64,000 nt of DNA from Papaver somniferum (Eukaryota; Streptophyta; Magnoliopsida; Ranunculales; Papaveraceae): assembly GCF_003573695.1 (NCBI RefSeq), contig NC_039360.1, positions 123,962,336-124,026,335 of the forward strand, read 5' to 3'. The first letter of the stretch is position 1. Each line of letters begins with the position of its first letter. This document shows positions 1-11,915 of this stretch, one piece after another. The position numbers and the translations under genes were made by a program. The notes beneath the pieces were generated by a model. The model was not told the DNA's origin. It saw only the letters and a list, made by a program, of their open reading frames with translations, and searched no databases.

Positions 1-501
1 GGACGTTATATAGCCGTTATTCACAGACCGTTTCACGTCAGAGCAATCCTCAAAGTAATTGAAACTTTTCATGACTTTTATCACTAGGTGAAGATAAACT
101 TGATCAAAGCGAAACGCTTTACCAACACACGATTTTTGGGAAAAAGATAAGTAGTGAATACTCATCTCGAAATGTCAAATGTGTATGATCCAGTCTATAT
201 AGCATACTACTTTTTGTATCATAAGAAGTAGGAGATAGAATAGATAGACTTTTGAGTGATAGATAAGTTCAAGTCTCCACATACCTTTTTTGTTGATGAA
301 GTTCCACGGTTCCTTGAGTAGATCTTCGTCGTTGTATGATGAATCGCCATGAAGTCCTTGATCTCAACTACACTTTTCTATCCTAGTCCGAGACTTAGCT
401 ATAATATACTAGAAATCAAGACTCATAGTTTTGATCACTAACATTGACAAACATGCTTTATATAGCAACACATGCGAGGTCGACCGAGTTATGCTCTAAC
501 A
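1..501 (-). mobile_element. S-family LTR, 5' part, cut by window edge
   Basis: This is the first ~500 bp of an S-family LTR read on the minus strand. It begins (minus) with TGTTAG at 501 and continues off the window. It matches the same segment of the complete S3 LTR (61103-63458), including the stretch around the primer-like words for guanosine-rich 'cgaccgag..gctctaaca'. It may be the 3' LTR of S1, whose interior lies just to the right, but the junction is occupied by another LTR, so that pairing is inferred. No coding function. Confidence 0.8.
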
Positions 502-2729
502 AAGTGTAGTTGAGCTCAAGAACTCCATGGGAATCATCATACAAGACGAAGGACTACTCAAGGAACTGGTGGATCTTCATCGACTAAAAGGTATGTGGAG
601 ACTTGAACTTATCTATCACTCAAAAGTCTATCTACTTTGTCTCCTATTTTGAGACAAAAGTCGTTTTGCTATATAGACTCTGATTATACACATATTCTAT
701 TTCGAGCCGAGTTTATCTCGCCTATCTATTTCTCGAAATATGTGTTGGAAAGATTTTGCTTTGGTCAAGTTCATCTTTACCTAGTGACGAAAGTCATGAC
801 GCGTTTCAATCACCTTGAAAATTGCTTACTTTGATGAAATGTCCTCTAAGAATGTTTCAATGGCTGAAATGAGAGTTTAGATTAAATAACCAATGATGTA
901 TATAAGTATTGTGTGACAACACATATATGTATAAGTCATTTTTCCTTGAACCGAAGTTTGCGAACTTTATTGATCAAGAAAACCGGAACAAGAGCAGTGA
1001 ACTCAGCCCGCGAACCCAGTCCGCGAACTGGCGGAAGTTCTCGACCCGAGAAAATCTGCTGGAGTTTGAGAACTCCTTCCGGGAACTTAAGTCCGCGAAT
1101 TAAGTCTGCGAACTTAAGCTGGTTATATCTAAAGACGATTGTTTGTGAACTTATTTATATTAACTAAGGAATGCTAAATGCAAACCGTGGCTATATAGTT
1201 CATGAACCGATTCGAGTGAATCAAATCGTTTTTGCTTCGATTGTGTCTTATGAAGTTACATAAGATTTCCTTGCAATTGAACAACCCTCTAACTAGTTCA
1301 TTTGAGTCATTTGAACTAGTTATGGTGAAGAAGTATATGGTTGATATGAAAGTGCTCATATGGCTAACCATTGGTTAACTATTGTTAAACCAACAAATGT
1401 TCATGTTTGGGTACGGTTACATAAGCCCAAAATAGTACATTTCATTTGTGTGTAACAAGCTAAGTTTTCTATCAAACGGTTGAAAGATATTAGCTTGAAT
1501 CTAATCAGGTTTTCATCTAACGGTGAATATTGAATGCTTTGTTACCAAGCTAACATTGATTGCAAACCCTGATTAGAAAGACTATATAAGGGAGAACTCT
1601 AACAACTGGGAAACCTAATCCCCACAGCTCATGTGTGATAATATTTGTATTAGCTAGAGTCGATTCTTCTTCAACCTTAGGTTTCTCCTTGTAAACCAGG
1701 TTAACGACTTAAAGACTTCATTGGGATTGTGAAGCCAGACCAATACTAGTTTTTCGTAGTTGTGTGATCTGATCTTGCTGATTCTATCGTTTTGAGTACA
1801 ATCATAACGATTGGCTTGAGATTTATATCTCCGATAGGTAAGATATAAAAGTAGTCACAAACATCTTCGTCTCATCGTTTGTGATTCCACAATCTCTTCT
1901 TTTACCGCGTCGATTAAGATTATTGTGAGGTGATTGATAATGCTAGGATGTTCTTTGGGAATATAAGTCCGGTTTATCAATTGGTGCATGTTCACCTTGA
2001 TTTATTAAAATACGGAACAAAACTTTTAGGTATTTTTGTGGGAGACAAATTTATCTATTCTGTAGACTTTTCTATGTGATACAGATTTGTTTATTAAAGT
2101 CTTCGACTTTGGGTCGTAGCAACTCTTAGTTGTGGGTGAGATCAGCTAAGGGAATCAAGTGCGTAGTATCCTGCTGGGATCAGAGACGTAAGGAGCGCAA
2201 CTGTGCCTTGAATCATTGTAAGATTGATTGGGGTTCAACTACAGTCCAGACCGAAGTTAGTTTGTAGTAGGCTAGTGTTTGTAGCGGCTTAATACAGTAT
2301 GGTGTTCAATCTGGACTAGGTCCCGGGGTTTTTCTCCATTTGCGGTTTCCTCGTTAACAAAATTTATGGTGTCTGTGTTATTTATATTCCGCATTATATT
2401 TTGTTATATAATTGAAATATCACAGGTTGTGCGTTGTACCGATCAATTGTGAAATCCAACCTTGGTTGTTGATTGGAAATTGATTGATCCTTGGATATTG
2501 GTCTTTGGTACCATCCAAGTTTATTATCCTTGTAGTTGATAAAGACTCGCAAATTCTTATTTGCTTGAGTAAAGATCAAATCAAGTGAGAGAGATATTAA
2601 CTCCTCAATATACATTTCTCTAGATTGAGTCTGACTGTCTAGTTGATTCTCTAGAAAGTATATTGGAGTTTGTCCATACAAATTGCTAAGCGAAATATTG
2701 GGTGTGGTTGTTGTACCCCCGCTTTTTCA
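502..2729 (+). mobile_element. S-family LTR, plus orientation, missing its first ~124 bp
   Basis: This stretch is collinear with the S2 LTR (55853-58092) and ends with the same CTTTTTCA terminus at 2729. The first ~124 bp of the LTR are absent, and the sequence starts directly at the end of the minus-strand LTR at 501, so the two lie head to head. The right flank is not a primer site, so this is not an intact 5' LTR; it is best read as a solo or truncated LTR. A TATATAA box at 1583-1589 matches the one at 56958 in S2. Short ORFs inside it are by-products. Confidence 0.8.
1583..1589 (+). promoter_or_regulatory. TATA box of S LTR
   Basis: TATATAA followed by GGGAGAACTCT, conserved at the same LTR position in S2 (56958-56964) and, on the minus strand, in S3 (62242-62249). 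It is the likely core promoter of the S family. Confidence 0.55.
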
Positions 2730-3056
2730 AATATTTGCATAATGACATAAGAAAGACTTATATTTTGACCACGTATGGGACAATCATAGTTCACAGACGC
2801 AAATACACATATCCCATAATAAGTTGCAGTATATGAAACCATAAAGATTAATACTGCAAAATCATCTTCCAAATAAACTTTAGAATTTAAATAAATAAAT
2901 CTAAAAACATTGCAAGATGAAAACCGTTTGAAATAGCTATGTATACTCACAATAATGGTTATTCCAAACCCTAGTTATCCTTCTTAAAACACAAGAATAA
3001 ATTCTCATAAGAAGTTTTCTAGACAAAATAGAGAAAATCAAATTTCTTTGATAACT
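2730..3056. other. S1 internal non-coding stretch
   Basis: Sequence between the truncated plus-strand S LTR and the S1 second ORF. It belongs to the interior of S1 (minus strand). No polypurine tract like that of S3 is visible next to 2730, so the end of S1 has been lost here. Nothing else recognised. Confidence 0.5.
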
Positions 3057-3476
3057 TCATACTTTTGAAAGGGTCCACATAAAAGGTATCACTGATATCC
3101 TTGATTTTCTTGACCGAGAGACTCCATGTTCATGAGTTAGAATATTAACTTTCCGATCATCGATGCGGGAAAAATGCCTAGATTTGACACAGTCCAAGAT
3201 GAGTTTCTTCCGATTCCTGATCAAGATCTGTTGATTAACAAGGATTTTGGGTTGACCATCAAGAAGCTGATTTATTTGCATTTGAAGATTTGCAAATTCG
3301 TACCTAGAGTCATTCTGAAAAAGAATTAAGTCCTTAACATATTCTCCAATCCAAGAGTTATACTCTTTCCTTTCTATCATCTTTTTCAAGACAAGTTCTT
3401 GAACAGAATAACATCCTTTAATGTCTTCTTCCATCTCAAGATTCACCACATCTTGAGGTCTTGAGGAGTTTTCCAT
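3057..3476 (-). CDS. S1 ORF2, unknown charged/coiled-coil protein (139 aa)
   Basis: Open frame from ATG at 3476 to a stop at 3057. The protein is not recognised. It starts with an acidic segment (residues ~12-20), followed by a probable amphipathic helix (~25-75, rich in L, I, E, K, N, Q) and a basic end (~90-130). It occupies the same place, between ORF1 and the long 3' non-coding part, as the short ORF2 of C1 (9862-10320) and S2 (59822-60163). Those are also acidic then coiled-coil, although sequence similarity by eye is weak. A role as a retrotransposon accessory protein is inferred from position only. Confidence 0.45.
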   Translation of the reverse strand: MENSSRPQDVVNLEMEEDIKGCYSVQELVLKKMIERKEYNSWIGEYVKDLILFQNDSRYEFANLQMQINQLLDGQPKILVNQQILIRNRKKLILDCVKSRHFSRIDDRKVNILTHEHGVSRSRKSRISVIPFMWTLSKV

Positions 3477-3920
3477 TCCTTTTTTTTATATTATTAGGGA
3501 AGGTGAAACAATATATATATATATTCTCAAACAAGAGAAGGACACCCTTGTTGTGGAAACCCTAAAACTCCCAAGTGAGACACGGATATTCGTGGACTGG
3601 GTGAGGAAGACTGAAAGATCAGGAAAGATCCAAAAATAAATACTTCATGTTTTTCAAATATCTTTTACCAACAAGGCTCAAAATCAAACAGATTTAAACA
3701 GAGCATTCAGAAGAGATACACTAGATACAAGGAGTCAAGAACGACTCAACCTTTATATAAGAGAAAACATCGAAACACAAGATGATAACTAACAGTAGAC
3801 TTGAGCATCTCACAAATATCATCCTTGCAACTCTCCAGTTAGATACAAGGATGAAATTACCTAGAACTAGATAGCAAAGTGAGATATGATCTCACCATGA
3901 GTATTGAGAGATGAGTTGTG
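3477..3920. other. S1 spacer between ORF1 and ORF2
   Basis: AT-rich interior of S1 with a short TA run near 3510-3525. No ORF, promoter or RNA structure could be supported. Confidence 0.4.
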
Positions 3921-5068
3921 AATACCATATGAGAGTTTGAACCCAATATTTCCTATCTTCCTTTGGTTATTTATAATTCCAGAAGAATTTGACTTAACCA
4001 TTTTAGAAAATTCATTAGAGGGAATTTTCTGAGGATTAAGTCTAGGACCTCTAGGAGTCGGTTCCAGAGGATTATAGGAGAGAGGTCTCCACCTTCTAGA
4101 CTTAGATCTGCCAGAATTGTTCTCATAGACACTGGGAACGCGTAGTTTTGTGGTGTAAGAATTTGCACCAAGAGGAAAACTACGATCTCTGTAGAGATTT
4201 CGAGGTGAGTGACCATTGAAATCCCTTTTATGAGAGTTCTGTCTTTATGCAGGAATGAAATCCATTGTAGATGTTGTCAGATGCTTTACTCTGTCAATAG
4301 TAAAAAGAAGTAAATTTTGAAGATCAGAAATCTGTTTCTTTCTAGCAAAACGATGTTTAACATAGTGATTTTTTCCCCACAGAAAGAACATGTTCGTGGA
4401 AGAGAAACATTGGACGAAACCTGCTTTAAATTCATATCCCTATTAGAAGACTGCAAGTTATGTAAACACTTCTTGGAAGGAACTTCCTTCGGAGAACTTT
4501 TCTTAATGTATTGTAAATCTTTCTGAGATTTAGAGAATGTTACAAAAGAATTTCTCATTAAAACAGAGTTTTCCTCTTTCAAGGATTTGCATTGTTTTGG
4601 GCTAGAAGAAGGGATGCAACTAGTTTCTCTTTTTCAACACGAAAACTGTTCAGATCAGATGAATGCGTCTCGACCAAGCGTTTTTCTCTAATTTAATATT
4701 CTTTAACAATATCCTCAAGAACACTAATCTTTTCACGCTGTAGGGTAGTTTCTTGAATTAGTTTTTCGAAATTGTTAGAGAAGGACTCAATAATATTATA
4801 GAGTTCCCGTTCTCAACCAACAAACTTTTCAAATTCATCAACGAGTTGAGCATGATTATGAAAATCAATAGTCTAACTGGATTTTTTTTGAAGTTCTGGT
4901 GAGTTCCACTTCAACTTCTGACATAGTGTCAACTGTCTTATTTGAGGGGATGTTATCAAAATTTGATATAACAAACTTTCTACCTCGGGATTCGGAAGAA
5001 TCAGCTAAGGAGTTATCCTTTGAGGTAATCCCAAGACATTTGGCATAGTTAAAAGCTTTGGAAGACAT
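3920..5068 (-). pseudogene. S1 ORF1, broken gag-like gene
   Basis: The reading starts at ATG 5068 (MSSKAF), about 85 bp after the primer site, which is the position of gag. The open pieces 4865-5068, 4286-4582 and about 3920-4216 are separated by stops and frame changes. Around 4390 the translation has CSFCGEK, the first half of a CCHC zinc knuckle, but the H and second C are not kept. The middle is coiled-coil-like. No RT, RNase H, integrase or protease motif was found anywhere in the S1 interior. The gag assignment rests on position and the half knuckle, so it is tentative. Confidence 0.5.
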
Positions 5069-5153
5069 TTTAGTATGCGTAAAAACAAGAGATAAACTTT
5101 TTTCCACAGATTCAGATTGCTACAAACACAGACTTATAAGGTCTTAAACGTGT

Positions 5154-5171
5154 TTGCCTGCTCTGATACCA
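5154..5171 (-). other. S1 primer-binding site (initiator Met tRNA)
   Basis: Minus strand TGGTATCAGAGCAGG, the usual plant primer site complementary to the 3' end of initiator Met tRNA. It lies 2 nt after the LTR terminus at 5174. It fixes the orientation of S1 as minus and identifies the LTR above it as the 5' LTR. Confidence 0.85.
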
Positions 5172-5173
5172 AT

Positions 5174-5371
5174 TGAAAAGGTGGGGATCTAACAACCACA
5201 CCGAATATTTATCTTAGAAATCTGTATGGAAAAACTCCAATATAGTTTTGAGAGAATCAACTAGACAGTCAGACTCAATCTCAAAAAAAGTATATCCTAG
5301 AGTTCGTATCTCTGTTTCACAATGTAATCAGCAAATCAAACAGATAGAAATCCGTGAGCCTAATTATTATG
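5174..5371 (-). mobile_element. S1 5' LTR, terminal 198 bp
   Basis: The end of the S1 5' LTR, starting on the plus strand with TGAAAAGG. The LTR is interrupted after 5371 by element C1 and resumes at 53247. TTATG at 5367-5371 is repeated at 53247-53251 as the C1 target-site duplication. Confidence 0.85.
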
Positions 5372-6681
5372 TGAAAAGGAGAGGGTACCCAAATATACCT
5401 CAAGCTAAAACTTTTCCTACCTATAAGTCCTTTCTCCGAAAGTGATTTTCTATGGACTGAGTCGAGACAATACAACTAATCGGTTCACACTTCTTCTGAT
5501 CGTCTATGGATACGAGATCGAGACAATACAACAACGAAGTATGTTTACTTGATAAAAAGGTTCAGACTTAACCAAACACGATAGGATTGCTTATCAAGTA
5601 AATATGAATTAACGTTTGTGTAATTTACATTAATTATAATGCAGAAAATAAAGTAAATGACACAACAAGATTTTGTTAACGAGGAAACCGCAAATGCAGA
5701 AAAACCTCGGGACCTTGTCCAGAATTGAATACTCTCAGGATTAAACCGCTACACAAAATTAAAACCACCTTCGTATAGTTGAGACCAAGCAACTAAACCT
5801 ATAGTTCACCTAGTTCCGTCTGTATTCCCACGCCTCTGACCTATGAATAAGTCACGTACTTGGAACAATTCCTTTGGTTCGAATTCCAAACAGTAAAGGA
5901 ACAACAAATCTGTTTGGTATCAACTCTCTTCAACCAAGTGATGTAAGTTCGACAAAGGTTCTTCTGTTTATCTCAAATAAACTCCTTCGTCAGGTTCTTA
6001 GACCTATCTTATGTTCAACTACCAAAGTAATTGTTAAGATTTTGCAATCAATAATTTTAATCACAAAGAATTGTATTGATGTCGATCTACACAACTAATC
6101 AATCCAATCTACCACAAGGATAAACCGATTATAATTGGAACCTCTATACCGAAACAAGTATTGTGCACATCAGAGATTATGAACCCCAAATCAGAAATCT
6201 TCAATATCTTCTTTGTCTTCAAATCTTCTTAGATCTTCAATAAACGCCTGCACACAACAACTTGAATCTCTTGTGATCAGTCACGCACAGAACAGAGTCT
6301 GTTAACAATGGATTATTACAAGATCGTCTTTAGCACTAACAACAGTCTAAAGATCCCTGTCGAAACTTCGATCTAGTTTGAGTAAATCTTATATCAGAAG
6401 AGAAGATTCTCAAGCATAAACAAACTAGGTGCAATCAAAGTTCAACCACTGTTAGTCAATCAAATCAATAGAAAACACAAGATAAACCGCAATTATCTAG
6501 TTTCCCACCAACGGTACTAATAGAGCTTCTCAATCCCAAAGAAGACTTTAAACTGAGCGGTAGTAAAAGATTTCACATAATTAGGTTACTCCTCTCCGAA
6601 TAGGCGGCTTCACCAGTCACAACACAACCGAGGAAGTTTGTTGTCACGAAGGATTAGTTTGTTAGAAATGCAAACTTCAAG

Positions 6682-6689
6682 TATTTATA
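6682..6689 (-). promoter_or_regulatory. TATA box of C1 3' LTR
   Basis: TATAAATA on the minus strand, followed by CTTGAAGTTTGC. The same element is present at 48941-48948 (C1 5' LTR, minus) and 51332-51339 (solo LTR, plus). Confidence 0.55.
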
Positions 6690-7219
6690 GACAAGGAAGT
6701 TTAGACACCAAGGAATTTCCAAAACCGAAAATATTCTCAAGATATGCAATATAATTCCAAATTCGGTTTCCATAATTCCTGGAAATGCTCTGTCCAAAAT
6801 AATGACCGAAAATCTCTTTGGAAAATCTTTAACTATGCACATTACTAATTCTCATTTTCTTAAAGTAAAATTAAGACCTTAATTAAAAGATTTTTAACTT
6901 ATTTATGTTTCGATCCTGAGATTTTCTTCCTTTAGCTATTAAGGAATAACTTTGAACAATTAAAGCAAAACATTACTGCCTGTGTTCAAAGTGTGTCAAC
7001 ATCCTTACTTTGTAAGTCCTCTTTCATACTTACAACCTTGAAACCGATTTTCCACACTTCCAAACAAGTTTAGAATTGGTTCATCCGACTTTCAAGAACT
7101 ATGTGATTGATCAAGAACACTCAATCACAAATCATGGGTTTAACGGTTCTACCAAAATAAGTTTCGGTTCTACCTCCATGTGAGTATTGTGCATAGTCAC
7201 ACTAGCTTTCCAAAATTCG

Positions 7220-7400
7220 GTTGACTAGGTACTAGGATCGGTTCCCCACATATATATGGTATCTAACTTATATATGTTGCACATGTCCATAGGATCGGTT
7301 CCCCTTTCTGCTACAAACTTGTTGCACCTCATACAAGGATCGATTCCTCTTTGTGATGTGTTGCACCTCTTACTAGGATCGGTTCCCCTTTACCCATATT
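7220..7400. repeat. AGGATCGGTTCCCC repeat array in C1 3' LTR (4 units)
   Basis: Four degenerate units of about 40-55 bp, each carrying AGGATCGGTTCCCC or a close variant and most of them TTGCAC. The corresponding arrays in the C1 5' LTR (about 49494-49700) and the solo LTR (about 50580-50790) have five units, so copy number varies inside the family. Confidence 0.75.
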
Positions 7401-8130
7401 CGGTCATACACAAATCACAAACTCGATCATACCATCTCAGGCGATTACTAAAGATCGGTTTCACTAATAACATTCATACCAATACATAAGTCAGGCCTTT
7501 GTGAATATTTTTACCAAGAACACAAACAAGTCATGAGCGGTTATACTAAATCACACTTATTGGTTGTTCACAAGATATGCAATGAATAACCATACCAATA
7601 ACGCCTGGCGATTTCCTTTTCGATTCATAAACAAGTTTATGAACTTACTTCCTTAAAACACATGTAAAACATTGTTTCCTAGGACGAAATCCTCACCTCA
7701 TACACATACATAATCACAATAGCATTTAAACGATTATGTCGATGTCTTATCTACAAAGTTTAATGGTTAAGGAATAAACCTCGTATTGTATTCCTTAATA
7801 CTATGTCTATCTAGAGTGTTCATGCTTCGCAGTTTTGTTTTCAATATGCACGACTTGAAAGATACATTAGGGAATGAAACAGTTCAAGTCAAATGTCACT
7901 AACCTCAAGTGGAAGGATGGTGTTGTCGTTGTAGCTTCTTCACTTCTTCACTTCTTCAAGTCTTCGCAATACTTGTAATGTCTCATATCCTAATACTTTG
8001 AAGCTAACCTATACGAAGTTGACTCTAGTACATAATCAAGCGACTCTTAAAATGAGTTTTGATTCACTAAAATATGACAACCAAACTTGACGTACCAAGC
8101 TTGGTGGATTCAACCGAGCTATGCTCTATT

Positions 8131-9861
8131 ACAAGAATTCATATGGATAAAAAAATTACAAGAATTCATTACACATACGCTTGATTCCCGAATTCAACAA
8201 CAAAATAACATGTATACATTCAATCCTTAAATGTTGTTGTTGACATTATAATAACAAATCTAATACCCCCCCCTAAAGGTGAGATGGGTAGATTTTATCA
8301 ATCTGCACGTCTTTGTTATACCAATTAATATGATATGTTACTCCCCCTTAGTCTATGCTTTCACTCTTTCGTTAGATAAACGTTTAAGTACAATTGTCAT
8401 TTTCCTTAGTGATACCAATCAATATAAAATCAATGCCAATATCACTTGTTTACTCCATATATTTCTCCCCCTTTTTGTCACAAAATGACAAAGAAACGAA
8501 AAAAATAAAGGACAAACCTAAAGAGTCTTACAAATCTCAAAATAGACTTGCAAACCTATAAAGTTAAGCACGAGGGTTCCACACACCATTTTTGATAACC
8601 AACATCAAAACCGAAACTACAAAGTAATTTGTTTTGATATGTTATCAAGGAAATAATTGCCCGAAGCAATTTTCCCAATTTAGTTTAGCAAACAAAAAAT
8701 CAACTAAGCACCTTAGTCCCTTTGCTAAACTGATTGTACAAATACAATCGCTTCATTCAATAAGACCAAAATAAAGATAACTCTATTTTTCTTATCAGGT
8801 TCTAATTATCCATATAACTTAGACCTTTAAATTTTAAACAAGACAAGTACTAGGTTAGTCAACTAGCATTTCTTGTTAAGGCATTCGATTAGACTTGAAT
8901 AACCGAAACCTCCACTTTGATAAGTCTAACTAAGATAAACTTAGCTTCTCTTATCCGTAATCGAATTGGACTAAACAATCCATCCCGTAGACTTTTTCTT
9001 TCGTTAAGCCTAAATAATTCATACAAACCAAAATAAATCAACTTGCATAATTATTCACCTCAACCGGAAGCAATTGAAACAACATAGACATTATAGCACC
9101 GCAATTGCACCGAAATTTTGTAAGCCTAAACAATTGATATCACACAATAAAGCAAGATAACAATAGTTTTTCTTAACCGGAACCAATTGAATGGAATAAA
9201 TCATCAATTATACCGAAATTTTGTTAAGCAAAAGCAAAATATATATGAAATAAAATCAGTCTTTTCTTAAACAGGAAAACAATTAACTAACAAAATTGTT
9301 ACCTCAAATTTTGCATCTGCTTCTCCAATATGTTTGCATCTTCTTCCAGGGAGAATTGATATCGAAATATCATTATGTTGTCATCCTTATGCAACACAAA
9401 AGAATAACAACAACCAACCTTTACCAGAGAAAGGTTGAAAACCGGTTTTTAGCTATTGCAAGCAAAAGTTGAAAACCACCGAAACACTTATGTTTTTATG
9501 CTAAACCAAAACCGATTCAACATATTGTGACTTTTTCACATATTGTTTCTACCAGAACCCCTCATGATCCTTTGATAAAGCCTAAAAACATGGGCTAGAA
9601 CTTAATCCTGCTAAATCAAAAAGTCAACCAAACCATAAGGGTTCATAACGTTATGATATCAAGGTAATAAAACCGAAATCAAACATCCCATGAACATCCA
9701 TAGCAATAATAAAGCATTCAAGCACAGGCTATGTAAATCAAAAACCATCACAAGAAAAATTATAAATCAAATAATTTTATTCATAATAGACTTAATACAA
9801 TCATTGAAAGAAATAAAAAATTGATGTCTATTTTCTTAGATTAAGTTTTACAGCATATAAC
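8131..9861. other. C1 3' non-coding region
   Basis: About 1.7 kb between C1 ORF2 and the 3' LTR with no supported gene. It holds ACTCCCCCTTAGTC near 8340 and CTCCCCCTTTTTGTCA near 8465 (polypurine on the coding strand). Both motifs recur in the same order in the S3 interior near 63770 and 63870. The remainder is plain AT-rich sequence. Confidence 0.6.
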
Positions 9862-10320
9862 TTAATCTCTAGTGGTGCTCTTGTTGTTCACTGAGGTTTC
9901 TTCAGTGTTCAAACTTTTGAAGCATGTCTCAAGAGACTTATCAGCAACCACTTCTTGTTTTTCAAGCTCTTCAATTAGAACCTTAAGTTCAGCAAGAACT
10001 TCTCTTGTTCCTTCAATCTTTTCTTTTACCCAATCTTGATGTCGAACATTCATAACAAGATTGGTTTCCAGTTCTTCAAAACCTTGGATATATTGAGACA
10101 TACTATGAGAACGAATCCACTTGGTTTTGGTTGGATCTTGTTTGTTATAAGCCAACATACATGACTCATCTTGTGATCCAACTGAACTATCTGAATCATA
10201 ATCAGACATGATTTTTGATATGATTTTCTTCTTCGTCTCTGTATTGATTCCTTGACAATCTTTAACCCTTTGAGATTCCTCCTTATTAGCCTTTGAGATA
10301 CTGCGAGTTATTGGAGGCAT
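9862..10320 (-). CDS. C1 ORF2, unknown coiled-coil protein (152 aa)
   Basis: Open frame from ATG 10320 to a stop at 9862. Residues ~1-35 are basic, ~38-52 are acidic and Ser-rich (SDYDSDSS), and ~75-140 are a strong amphipathic helix rich in E, L and K. It is not recognised. It is the second and last ORF of C1, an element with both LTRs and a TSD, so it belongs to the complete coding set of that element. Its layout parallels ORF2 in S1 and S2. Function unknown; oligomerisation through the coiled coil is the only safe inference. Confidence 0.55.
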   Translation of the reverse strand: MPPITRSISKANKEESQRVKDCQGINTETKKKIISKIMSDYDSDSSVGSQDESCMLAYNKQDPTKTKWIRSHSMSQYIQGFEELETNLVMNVRHQDWVKEKIEGTREVLAELKVLIEELEKQEVVADKSLETCFKSLNTEETSVNNKSTTRD

Positions 10321-10704
10321 GCTTGCTCATATATATAAATAAAGGATTGATCAGGGTATCATAATATAGATAAGAGATAGTTTCCCTTTAAAAAGAGACA
10401 AATTCCAGTCCAAAAGATATCAGGAGAAACCGAAAATATTAAACAATATATTTCGTTTCCTTTGTCCGAACTTCTCAAGTTGGAAGGTTTATTAAAATTC
10501 GAAAATTCCAAATATAACCTAATTTTTGGAAGATCATGATAAACATTAACATTTTTACACAACTATGGATTTGCAGCTATCCATAAAGTTTCACAATTTT
10601 TCTGATAAACAACTACACAAACAAATGTGCTCCAGATTTATTGTGCCTTTCCCATCCATGAATAAGAGCACGAAATAAGATGAGAATGCACAATTTTGAT
10701 ATAA
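10321..10704. other. C1 spacer between ORFs
   Basis: AT-rich 384-bp interval in the C1 interior. Nothing recognised. Confidence 0.4.
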
Positions 10705-11837
10705 CTAGGTTGCATCAGAGTAAGCTTTTTCTAGCTTACAGTAAATATCAGAAACATAGTTCATGTTTCTCTTAGGGAATTTCTGCCCAAAATATTTTCT
10801 CCCAAGACGATGATCTTTTCTAACTCTAGAGATATGATCATGTGGAGAAACTGTATTGACGTGAGAATTTTCAGAGATAAATAAATCTCTCTTAATTCTA
10901 TCAATGAGATTTTTATAAGATTTTCTCATTCTAAGGACTTCCTTATGATTCACATCAGTGTGATTATCTGAAACAATTATAGGAAACTCCTGATTGTTTC
11001 TTTTGGCAGAGATTCTCTCTTTTCCTTTCTTCTGGAGTCGTTCTTCATCAAAACAAGGATTGTTTCGATAAGGATGAGGAGGAATCTTTTTTCCAAAAGT
11101 GATTATCAACTTTTTCCCCTGATTGTTTTGAGTTGATCTTATCGGGTAGTGGTATGATTTGTATTTCTATTGAGGAATGATCTTTCAGTTTTTTAAGACA
11201 AGAAACTTCCTTCAAAAGTTTTACCACCGCATATTGAAGAAGTATAAGTTTCCTGTCAAGTGACTGAAAATTGTATTCCTTAAGATCACCATCATGGAAT
11301 CGGTTCAAAGTTTCCTTTGGACAAGATTTCTTTTGATCATCAATAGATCTAGAAGTTGGTTTCTCATCCTCTTCTAACTTGATGTAGTTAGGCAAACTAC
11401 TATCATCTTGATCTGTTTCAGATGTCGTTAAACCAGTTTTATCACAGTCTGTAAAAGTCTAGCAAGGACTTTTAGTTTCCTCATTATCAGAAGAAATCAC
11501 AATAGCATCATTAGTCAGAATCATAGGACGTGTCTCTTTATCAAAAGCAAGAGATTTACCAAGAGCTTCTAGTTTGACAGTGAGATCCATATTATCTTTG
11601 GACAGACAATTCAGTTGAATGTCTTTATCTCTGATCTCCTGTCTTTAATAACACCACTTTAGAAGACATAGGTTTTATAGGCTTTAGGAGTTTTACCAAC
11701 TCTTTATCAGCATCTTCCTTTCCATCAGAGATGGACATAGATGTTTTCGCAACTCCTGGATCATGAATCAACGAAGTAGTAACATCTTCAGCTTTTGAGT
11801 GTTCATACTCTTGCATAACGTTAACTGAATCAGACAT
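10705..11837 (-). pseudogene. C1 ORF1, broken gag-like gene
   Basis: ATG at 11837 (MSDSVN), 59 bp after the primer site, then three overlapping open pieces in different frames (11625-11837, 11048-11395, 10705-11109). The overlap of the last two at 11048-11109 marks a simple frameshift. The product is Ser/Lys/Glu rich with a Leu-rich helix (around 11220) and a basic C-terminal part (around 10720-10900). There is no catalytic motif of protease, RT or integrase. The layout resembles S2 ORF1: acidic start, a 'D-R-K-L..L' helix, then a basic Tyr/Phe/Lys tail. It is probably a diverged gag of a non-autonomous element; identity not proven. Confidence 0.5.
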
Positions 11838-11895
11838 GGATTCAATTTCTTATAGGTTGGATCGCACCAAACACAGATTGTTAAACTTTTCGTGT

Positions 11896-11913
11896 TTGCC
11901 TGCTCTGATACCA
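11896..11913 (-). other. C1 primer-binding site (initiator Met tRNA)
   Basis: Minus strand TGGTATCAGAGCAGG, 2 nt from the LTR terminus at 11916. It shows that 11916 and above is the 5' LTR of C1. Confidence 0.85.
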
Positions 11914-11915
11914 AT

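Larger units (their letters stand above)
5372..8130 (-). mobile_element. C1 3' LTR (~2.76 kb)
   Basis: LTR of element C1 in minus orientation, from TGAAAAGG at 5372 to about 8130. The right terminus is imprecise: it reads CTCTATTACA where the other copies read CTCTAACA, beside a small local duplication of TTACAAGAATTCAT. It pairs with the interrupted 5' LTR (11916-12192, 47886-49871, 52669-53246). Element C1 spans 5372-53246 and is flanked by TTATG on both sides. A TATAAATA box (minus) lies at 6682-6689. It contains a repeat array at about 7220-7400. Confidence 0.85.

Noticed and set aside
7256..7489. ORF with repeated S-V-P-L words
   Set aside because: Translation of the AGGATCGGTTCCCC array in the C1 LTR, not a protein gene.
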